Shown: positions 1 through 4,532 of the stretch, in pieces | Layout: each line of letters opens with the position of its first letter | How positions within the stretch are numbered: position 1 is the first letter of the stretch | From: Competibacteraceae bacterium UBA2792 | GTDB lineage: Bacteria > Pseudomonadota > Gammaproteobacteria > Competibacterales > Competibacteraceae | DNA: 5,457 nt | NCBI GenBank assembly: GCA_002352125.1 | Contig: DEHU01000154.1 | Span: forward strand, 1,103 to 6,559 | Direction of reading: 5' to 3' | Translations under genes and position numbers: made by a program | Notes under the pieces: model-generated | Database searches by the model: none | What the model saw: the letters and a program-made list of their open reading frames with translations, nothing else | Told to the model about the DNA's origin: nothing

Positions 1-818
1 GAGCCGGTGGTCGTGTCGGCCAAAACCGAAGCCAACAAAGTGTTCAAAGAAGAGAGGACCGCCAGGGCGAAGGCGGCGTGCAAGATCAATGGCCACGGTA
101 GCGTAGGCCATAAAGATAAGGAGCCGACGGCAAAACGGAATTCGGATAGGGTAGGTATCGTGCCGATTATCCAGTGTTGCGGCACGGTGGGCAGACCGGC
201 GACGCGGACGACGATTTGGAACAGCAACGTACCCCCCAATAATCCCGCGATAGAACCGGGAATCCGGGGCATCAGACGCGGGACGTAGCGGGCGATGAAA
301 AAAGCGGTGACGGCGATCAAGACCGGGAGCCAGTGCCATTGGGCCGATAGCTCGTCGTGGCCGATACCGAGCAGCGGTTTGTATTGGGATTCGATCAACA
401 ACAAACCCGTGCCGGTGGTAAGGCCGGCGACGACGGGATAGGGAACGAACTTCATCAGCCGGCCGCCGCCGGCCAGCGCGACGAGGAGTTGGATCGATCC
501 GGCGAGCACGGTAACGGCAAACAAGGCGGGAACGATAGCGGTCGGCGCAACCCCGGCTGCGACCAGTACCGTGGTCGTACCGGCGAGCAACGCCATGCTG
601 GGACCGGTCGGACCGCTGATCAAGCCGATCGTGCCGCCGATGGTGCCGGTGATCAGCAACAGGACGATGGCGCCGATCAGGCCGGTCAACGCGCCTGGCG
701 CGGTGCCGATCCAGGGTGCGAACACGGTCACGCCGAAAGCGGTAGCTTGGGGCAGCACCACAGCAGCGGCGACAAGGCCGCCATGCAGGTCGGAGAGGAG
801 AGCGGCCGAGAGTTTCAT
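1..818 (-). CDS. SulP-family inorganic anion permease, N-terminal 272 residues (3' end outside window)
   Basis: This is an inner-membrane transporter of the SulP/SLC26 family, whose members move sulfate, bicarbonate or related anions; the substrate cannot be read from sequence. The frame is open from the ATG at 818 to the window edge. It is almost wholly hydrophobic with many helices. The early motif LPQATAFGV (residues 22-30) matches the family's first transmembrane region. The hallmark LISGPTGPSMALLAG (66-80) follows, then PRIPGSIAG (184-192) and SLNTLLASVLADTTTG (257-272), the conserved segment that usually precedes an Arg-His in this family. In many bacterial members the acidic residue of this segment is Glu or Asp; Asn259 seems to occupy that place here. 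The start is supported by an AGG at 827-829, 8 nt upstream. Full-length relatives are about 500-700 residues and usually end in a cytoplasmic STAS domain, which would lie outside the window. It is 106 bp downstream of the Sel1 gene on the same strand. Confidence 0.9.
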   Translation of the reverse strand, partial: MKLSAALLSDLHGGLVAAAVVLPQATAFGVTVFAPWIGTAPGALTGLIGAIVLLLITGTIGGTIGLISGPTGPSMALLAGTTTVLVAAGVAPTAIVPALFAVTVLAGSIQLLVALAGGGRLMKFVPYPVVAGLTTGTGLLLIESQYKPLLGIGHDELSAQWHWLPVLIAVTAFFIARYVPRLMPRIPGSIAGLLGGTLLFQIVVRVAGLPTVPQHWIIGTIPTLSEFRFAVGSLSLWPTLPWPLILHAAFALAVLSSLNTLLASVLADTTTG

Positions 819-924
819 GGTTGGGACCTGGCTGGTTTCGGGAGCGGGTACGCGACGGTGAAGAGGCCGCTTTTCGTCGTTCGGCGGCGAGTCGGGCATT
901 GTGGGGCGCGCATTTCGTCGCGGC

Positions 925-1521
925 TCAAAACCGCGCCGGCTGGGTTTTTCGCTCCCACTCGATGGCTTGTTGCGGGTCGCGCGGTAACCCCAGTTCGCCG
1001 TTCCGATAGGCTTGCGCCAGCCGCCGGGCTGCGTCCGGGTGTCCGCCCGCAATAGCTCGTTGCAGCCATGCGATGGCCGCCGAATCGTCGCGGGCCACGC
1101 CTTGGCCTTCGGCATACGCCAAGGCGATTTGGTACTGGGCCGGGGCATATCCGCGCTCGGCCAAACGCTGGAACCATTCGAAAGCCAATTCCGGCGATTC
1201 GGGGACGCCATCGCCCCGCCGATAGGACTCGGCCAGCCGATACTGTCCGCCGACATCGTTCTGTCTGGCGGCTTTTTCGAACCAATAATTCGCCAGTCGC
1301 GCGTTGCGCGGTACCCCCAAGCCCAAGCGATACAGCATCCCCAGCCGGTACTGGGATGGCGCGTGGCCGTTTCCGGCCAGCGAGGCCAGCGTCGAGATAC
1401 CCGCACGATAGTCGCCCTGGAGCAACTGATGCATTGCGGTCCGGTGTTGATCCTGTTGCGGGTCGCAACCGAGCAGCAACAGCGCGCCGAGTAGCGCCAG
1501 CCGGCGAGGGGCGCGAATCAT
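925..1521 (-). CDS. Sel1-repeat (TPR-like) lipoprotein, 198 aa
   Basis: This is a predicted lipoprotein made of alpha-helical Sel1 repeats, which act as protein-protein interaction scaffolds. A basic start and hydrophobic stretch (residues 1-16) end in a lipobox LLGC with lipidated Cys19. Asp20 follows, the +2 residue that in E. coli keeps lipoproteins in the inner membrane. Four consecutive 36-residue repeats are visible at about 54-89, 90-125, 126-161 and 162-194, each with a pattern like A..QY.L...Y..G.GV.....A..W...A. A degenerate repeat may cover 33-50. The ATG at 1521 overlaps the stop of the upstream membrane protein in an ATGA junction, indicating translational coupling. The frame is open back to 2073, but that extension has no signal sequence and would run antiparallel to nothing useful inside the upstream gene. 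Partner proteins are unknown; its position suggests a link to the exosortase pair. Confidence 0.88.
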   Translation of the reverse strand: MIRAPRRLALLGALLLLGCDPQQDQHRTAMHQLLQGDYRAGISTLASLAGNGHAPSQYRLGMLYRLGLGVPRNARLANYWFEKAARQNDVGGQYRLAESYRRGDGVPESPELAFEWFQRLAERGYAPAQYQIALAYAEGQGVARDDSAAIAWLQRAIAGGHPDAARRLAQAYRNGELGLPRDPQQAIEWERKTQPARF

Positions 1522-2213
1522 CGCGCTTCGGGATCCGCAGGAACCGCTGGCGGCGCTGGCGGCGCTGGCGGTTTGCGGGCGGCGGGGACATTGCGTTGCA
1601 GCAATCCACCGAGGATCACCGTGCGCAGGAACGGCCGGTGCAGCGATAGCCAAGCGAGCAAGGGTGCGACCACCGGCAGCACGAGAACCGCCAGTTGCCG
1701 GCCGAGTCCCCACAGATGGTAAAGGATCGGGGAATCGGGCAAAGCCAGGGCATAGTCGATAGGCGGTGTTTCCGTCAGCAACGGCAAATGAGTTCGGTAC
1801 AGCGCGATTTGAAACTGCGCGTACAGCAGAACCATAGCGCAGACGACCGGTAGCAAAAAGAGGGTGCCGAACAGCAACCGGCGGAGCAGTGCCCGGCCCG
1901 GCGTAGCCAGCGTCAGCCCCCAGAACAGCGGCAGGATCACGGTCGGGCGGCTTAGAGGGAGCGGCAGGGTCACGAACAGTTGGGCCGAGTCGGTCAGCGG
2001 TGGCAGCAAGCTGACGAGCAGGCTTCTCTGCTCGCGAAAGCCGACGCCCAGAATCGCGTCCGGCCACAACCACGGGCTAACGATATTCGTTGCCTGCGCT
2101 AACCCTTGCGCCAGCGGCTCCCGAACGACCCACCACCAGAAAGCCAAGCAGGCCGGCAGGCCCGCCGCCGCGCCCAGCAGCAGGCGCAACAGCGGATCAA
2201 GCGGCCGACGCAT
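1518..2213 (-). CDS. Exosortase H-associated integral membrane protein, 231 aa
   Basis: This is a hydrophobic protein directly downstream of exosortase H, overlapping it by 17 bp. That is the position and general character of the family annotated as exosortase H-associated membrane protein. I assign it mainly from context and topology, not from a catalytic motif. Likely transmembrane segments are at about residues 8-30, 90-104, 111-136 and 168-192. Between them are more polar stretches at about 32-88 and 137-167 that could face the periplasm. Two cysteines are visible (Cys22 and Cys125), both within predicted membrane helices. The C-terminal tail (205-231) is charged and proline-rich with a PPAPPAPPA run, encoded by a perfect 9-bp tandem repeat. 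The function is unknown; a role in forming or stabilising the sorting complex is inference. It ends in an ATGA overlap with the Sel1 gene. Confidence 0.75.
   Translation of the reverse strand: MRRPLDPLLRLLLGAAAGLPACLAFWWWVVREPLAQGLAQATNIVSPWLWPDAILGVGFREQRSLLVSLLPPLTDSAQLFVTLPLPLSRPTVILPLFWGLTLATPGRALLRRLLFGTLFLLPVVCAMVLLYAQFQIALYRTHLPLLTETPPIDYALALPDSPILYHLWGLGRQLAVLVLPVVAPLLAWLSLHRPFLRTVILGGLLQRNVPAARKPPAPPAPPAVPADPEAR
1545..1571. repeat. Three perfect tandem copies of a 9-bp unit (CGCTGGCGG on the plus strand)
   Basis: The unit CGCTGGCGG occurs three times without mismatch. Because 9 is a multiple of 3, copy number can change without a frameshift. On the minus strand it encodes an Ala-Pro-Pro repeat in the C-terminal tail of the exosortase-associated membrane protein, so length variation between strains would only lengthen or shorten that tail. 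Confidence 0.9.
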
Positions 2214-2694
2214 GTGGCGTCGCTTTGATCGGTAACCGGCGTAGCCATAACAGGAAAATCAGCAGCACGTCCACCAGGATCAATGCGTCCCAGACGTACC
2301 AGTGCACCCAATGGAACCATGCCGGTTTCCATACTCCCAGGTATACCAAGCTGATGATGCGCGCCAAATTGAGCACTTGAACGCCCGACACGCCGATCAG
2401 CAGACCCCACAGCCGGTAACGCCACGGTGCGGGAAAAGCCAGCATGGCGGTCCACAGCAGCAAAGTGGCCTCCACGCCGTTGCAAAGATCGAGAATGCGC
2501 ACGCTGAAGCCCGGAATCGTCAACACGTTTCCTTGTACCCAGACTTGGCCGCCGAACAAGGCGATCGTTCCGCCCGCCGCCGCCGTCAAACCGTCGGTGA
2601 AGGGTGCGATGATCCACTCCCGGACCGGTGGCAGGTAGACCGTGCCATACAGCAGCAATCCGATTCCGGCGAAGGCCAGCAGAAAACGTCGCAT
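2197..2694 (-). CDS. xrtH: Exosortase H (IPTLxxWG-CTERM-type protein-sorting transpeptidase), 165 aa
   Basis: Exosortases are multi-pass inner-membrane cysteine enzymes proposed to recognise a C-terminal sorting tail on exported proteins, cleave it and pass the protein on to the cell surface. The three family catalytic residues can be placed. The Cys is in DLCNGVEA (Cys71), the Arg is in NLARIISL at the end of a membrane segment (Arg112), and the His is in VHWYVWDAL (His131). The spacing and the surrounding LCNGVEA, VLNLARI and WYVWDALI motifs resemble the short XrtH subfamily rather than the longer PEP-CTERM enzymes (XrtA and others). Hydrophobic helices lie at about 4-22, 72-90, 96-120 and 133-150. 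The length of about 165 residues suits this compact subfamily. The ATG at 2694 has no strong Shine-Dalgarno. The gene overlaps the next gene by 17 bp. No IPTL-CTERM substrate is encoded in the window. Confidence 0.88.
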   Translation of the reverse strand: MRRFLLAFAGIGLLLYGTVYLPPVREWIIAPFTDGLTAAAGGTIALFGGQVWVQGNVLTIPGFSVRILDLCNGVEATLLLWTAMLAFPAPWRYRLWGLLIGVSGVQVLNLARIISLVYLGVWKPAWFHWVHWYVWDALILVDVLLIFLLWLRRLPIKATPHASAA

Positions 2695-2772
2695 GGTTTT
2701 GGTGATCGGAAAATCGAAGCTCGGTTTGGGTCGAAGTGGAATCGATGCGATATATTCGGTTGCGAGAATCGA

Positions 2773-3354
2773 TCAGCGAGCCAGCGCCGCAGCCACTTTG
2801 CCCCGTTCTTTGTCCGACAGCGGTAGCCGGTCGTAACCGCTCTTCTCGGCAGCGTGGACAGCTTCGAGCAAAGCTGCCACCGCTGGAGTATGGTCGCCGA
2901 CCAGCCAGCGCCGATAGCGCTTTTCTTTTGGTTTGCCGACCGGCTTTTCCAGCAGGAGGACCAGCTTGCCGGTAGCCGGATCAAATAGGGCTCCGATGCT
3001 GTTGCCGCAGCGTCTCGGCTTGCAGCCGCTGATGTAGACGAACTCGCCTGCGGGAGAACTCAAAAACCGGTTGAGCGCCGATTTCATTTTCATCGGCGCC
3101 AACCAGGGTCCATCGCTGTGCTTAATGGCGGTTGGCAACTGGTTGATCGCATCTTGGTAAGGCCGCTGAAAAGCAGCTTGGTCGAGCATGCGGTAAGCGT
3201 AGACTTGGTAAGCCATCCACTGATTTGGAAAGGGCCGGTCTCTCGCGGAGTCCAACAAGGCACGGGCATCGATGTCGTCCGCCGCCCAGGCCATCGCGAC
3301 GCTCAGCCATAATCCGACGAGGCATAACGGGTATTTCAAAACGCCGGCGAACAT
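2773..3354 (-). CDS. Periplasmic Ivy-like (inhibitor of vertebrate lysozyme family) protein, 193 aa
   Basis: This is a predicted exported protein. A signal peptide covers about residues 1-24, with a likely AWA|AD cleavage site. The core resembles Ivy, a periplasmic dimeric inhibitor of C-type lysozyme: LP (73-74), W84, then GEFVYISGCKPRRCGN (103-118) and a following GALFDPATGKLVLLL beta-hairpin (121-135). E. coli Ivy has a CKPHDC loop, disulfide-closed, whose His enters the lysozyme active site. Here the loop is CKPRRC (Cys111 to Cys116), so Arg replaces that His. A tail of about 50 residues (Arg149-Trp150 onward) includes a Trp near the place where Ivy has one. About 35 extra residues precede the Ivy-like part. 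The frame is open to an ATG at 3405, but that start would overlap the upstream gene and bury the signal peptide, so 3354 is preferred. It lies 26 bp after the substrate-binding protein gene. The family call rests on the motif; inhibition of lysozyme is not assured. Confidence 0.68.
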   Translation of the reverse strand: MFAGVLKYPLCLVGLWLSVAMAWAADDIDARALLDSARDRPFPNQWMAYQVYAYRMLDQAAFQRPYQDAINQLPTAIKHSDGPWLAPMKMKSALNRFLSSPAGEFVYISGCKPRRCGNSIGALFDPATGKLVLLLEKPVGKPKEKRYRRWLVGDHTPAVAALLEAVHAAEKSGYDRLPLSDKERGKVAAALAR

Positions 3355-3380
3355 GTCGATAGCTTTTCTGTGGATAGGCT

Positions 3381-4217
3381 CTATTCGGCGACCTGCCCGG
3401 CCCAATCGCGAGTTTTAAACCAATAGTCGTGGCGTTCCTTCAGCCATCCATCCTGTTGGCGCAGGAGAATCCAGTTGTTGAAGAAGTTTAAGGCGTCGGG
3501 ATCACCCTTGCGCAACGCGAAGCCTTCGGCGCCCTGCACGAAAGGTTCGGGGATGGGCAAGAACAGCTTGTCGGGGTGCTTTAAGGCCTCGAACGCCGGT
3601 GTGGGCGTGCTGGCGATGAAGGCGTGAGCCTTACCGTTCAGCACTTCTTGTAATGCTAGCGCATCTTCGTCGAATTGTCGCAGCGTGGCCTTGGGCATCA
3701 ATCGCTTGGCGGCGGTCGCGGGAGTCGCGCCGCGCCGAACCGCCAACACCACATCCGGCTTGTCGAAATCGCCCAGGGATGCGAAGCCGGCCGCCAGTTC
3801 TTTGTTGGCGACCATGTGGATGCCGGAATTGGCGTAGGGCAGGGTGAAATTGACGGTTAGGTTGCGTTCCGGGGTGATCGACATACCGCCGATGATCAGA
3901 TCGAACTTGCCGGCCAGCAAGGCGGGAATGATGCCGTCCCAGGCGGTGGGCACGAACTTGGCCTCGACTTTCATGTCCTCGGCCAATCGCTTGGCGACAT
4001 CGATTTCGTAGCCGATCAGTTCGCCGTTCTTGTCGCGCATCGCCCAAGGGACAAAGGTGGACATGCCGATCCTGATCGCGCCGCGTTTCTTGATGGTTTC
4101 GAGCACGCTGCCGGCGGCGAGTTGCTGGCCGGCGTTCTGGGCGCGAGCGATTGGCGGTAACAGAATGGCAAGCGCCAAGACGGCGGCCGTCAAGAGCGCG
4201 AATAAGCGGGTTGGCAT
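3381..4217 (-). CDS. Amino-acid-type ABC transporter substrate-binding protein (family 3), 278 aa
   Basis: This is a periplasmic binding protein of solute-binding family 3, which captures polar amino acids or related small molecules for an ABC importer. A Sec signal peptide covers residues 1-26 (cleavage near ARA|QN). The mature protein starts with the typical LETIKKRGAIRIGMS strand (39-53). The family signature follows in IGYEIDVAKRLAE (68-80), then WDGIIPALLAGKFDLIIGG (93-111) and the ligand-binding MSITPER (112-118, Arg118). The second lobe holds VRRGATPA (160-167) and EGFALRKGDPDAL (231-243). The length is typical. The start has a clean Shine-Dalgarno (GAGGG, 7 nt spacer). No permease or ATPase gene follows; the next gene is the Ivy-like one, so it is an orphan in this window. 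The actual ligand cannot be inferred from what I see. Confidence 0.9.
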   Translation of the reverse strand: MPTRLFALLTAAVLALAILLPPIARAQNAGQQLAAGSVLETIKKRGAIRIGMSTFVPWAMRDKNGELIGYEIDVAKRLAEDMKVEAKFVPTAWDGIIPALLAGKFDLIIGGMSITPERNLTVNFTLPYANSGIHMVANKELAAGFASLGDFDKPDVVLAVRRGATPATAAKRLMPKATLRQFDEDALALQEVLNGKAHAFIASTPTPAFEALKHPDKLFLPIPEPFVQGAEGFALRKGDPDALNFFNNWILLRQQDGWLKERHDYWFKTRDWAGQVAE

Positions 4218-4224
4218 GAATACG

Positions 4225-4229
4225 CCCTC
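4225..4229 (-). promoter_or_regulatory. Shine-Dalgarno of the substrate-binding protein gene
   Basis: On the minus strand the bases read GAGGG and end 7 nt before the ATG at 4217. This is the clearest ribosome binding site in the window and fixes that start. Confidence 0.7.
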
Positions 4230-4255
4230 GTGAAGGTGGCCGGATTCTGGAACAA

Positions 4256-4284
4256 GATATAGCGGACTATTCGGGTTTGGGCAA
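4256..4284 (-). promoter_or_regulatory. Candidate sigma-70 promoter for the substrate-binding protein gene
   Basis: On the minus strand TTGCCC (4284-4279) and TATATC (4261-4256) are separated by 17 bp. Each hexamer matches consensus at 4 of 6 positions. Transcription would start near 4249, giving a leader of roughly 30 nt that contains the GAGGG ribosome site. The -35 hexamer overlaps the left arm of the inverted repeat at 4282-4339, so anything binding there would affect this promoter. It is inferred from sequence only. Confidence 0.4.
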
Positions 4285-4339
4285 CCGGGCCGGCTTCGGC
4301 CATCGTTGGATGCGCAACGTTACGCATCTGGCCCGGTTG
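4282..4339. repeat. Long inverted repeat with perfect 10-bp arms
   Basis: CAACCGGGCC (4282-4291) is the exact reverse complement of GGCCCGGTTG (4330-4339). Between them lies a second palindrome (4309-4328). An alternative small hairpin, GGCCG-GCTT-CGGCC (4288-4301), competes with the left arm. No T-run follows on either strand, so it does not look like a rho-independent terminator. Its place just upstream of a promoter suggests an operator or a structured leader element. Confidence 0.75.
4309..4328. promoter_or_regulatory. Near-perfect 20-bp palindrome, candidate operator
   Basis: GATGCGCAACGTTACGCATC pairs with its own reverse complement at 18 of 20 positions around the centre AACGTT. It lies about 25 bp upstream of the candidate -35 of the minus-strand gene, a place suited to a dimeric activator or a repressor with an upstream site. 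The regulator is unknown. Confidence 0.45.
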
Positions 4340-4404
4340 AATTGCCTGTCCTTTTTATGAAAGCATGAGAAAATTCGTACCGGCGTCGCCACGAGAGATG
4401 GTGG

Positions 4405-4438
4405 GGTGGATGCCGCCGAAAGACCATCGGTATCCATC
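4405..4438 (+). promoter_or_regulatory. Hairpin in the presumed cimA leader
   Basis: Bases 4405-4415 can pair with 4428-4438 to give an 11-bp stem (two G-U pairs in RNA) with a 12-nt loop. The stem is followed by smaller potential hairpins: AAAAT/ATTTT at 4439-4453 and GCGAA/TTCGC at 4458-4473. It would be transcribed only if the cimA promoter lies upstream of it. No isoleucine-rich leader peptide is visible, so classical attenuation is not supported. Confidence 0.3.
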
Positions 4439-4532
4439 AAAATCCCCAATTTTCGCCGCGAACCGAAATTCGCACCATTTGTCACTGGTCTATCATGCCC
4501 AATCGCGGTATTTGAAGCGCGAAGATAATCCT

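Larger units (their letters stand above)
4218..4532. other. Divergent intergenic regulatory region (substrate-binding gene / cimA)
   Basis: This is the only stretch over 300 bp without an accepted gene. It contains the substrate-binding gene promoter and ribosome site, the nested inverted repeat at 4282-4339, an AT-richer stretch around 4340-4376 and hairpin-forming sequence at 4405-4438. A convincing -35/-10 pair for cimA is not visible. A 72-codon minus-strand frame (4485-4267) with a GTG start and no ribosome site is not accepted as a gene. No tRNA, terminator with a T-run or recognisable riboswitch was seen. Confidence 0.6.

Noticed and set aside
866..887. GCCGC/GCGGC hairpin between the Sel1 and SulP genes as a terminator
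   Set aside because: The stem is only 5 bp with a 13-nt loop and there is no T-run on the minus strand after it.
357..1055. Plus-strand frame of 232 codons across the SulP gene
   Set aside because: It is low-complexity (Gly, Asp, Gln, Arg) and antisense to a clear transporter frame; a typical shadow.
815..1609. 264-codon minus-strand frame overlapping the Sel1 gene in another frame
   Set aside because: It is very rich in Arg, Pro and Gly with no domain, whereas the alternative frame carries regular Sel1 repeats and a lipobox.
1522..2073. N-terminal extension of the Sel1 gene frame back to 2073
   Set aside because: It lies entirely within the membrane-partner gene, is low-complexity and Arg/Pro/Ala-rich, and would bury the lipoprotein signal that begins at 1521.
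3355..3405. Longer start of the Ivy-like protein at 3405
   Set aside because: It would overlap the end of the substrate-binding gene and put 17 polar residues ahead of the signal peptide.
4267..4485. 72-codon minus-strand frame in the divergent intergenic region
   Set aside because: It has a GTG start without a Shine-Dalgarno, no recognisable motif, and runs straight through the inverted repeat and the candidate promoter.
4365..4532. Open frame continuing 56 codons upstream of the cimA ATG, from an ATG at 4365
   Set aside because: The extension is rich in Pro, Arg, His and Ser, unlike the enzyme, crosses the hairpin region and has no good ribosome site. Family members start close to the YDTTLRDGTQ motif.
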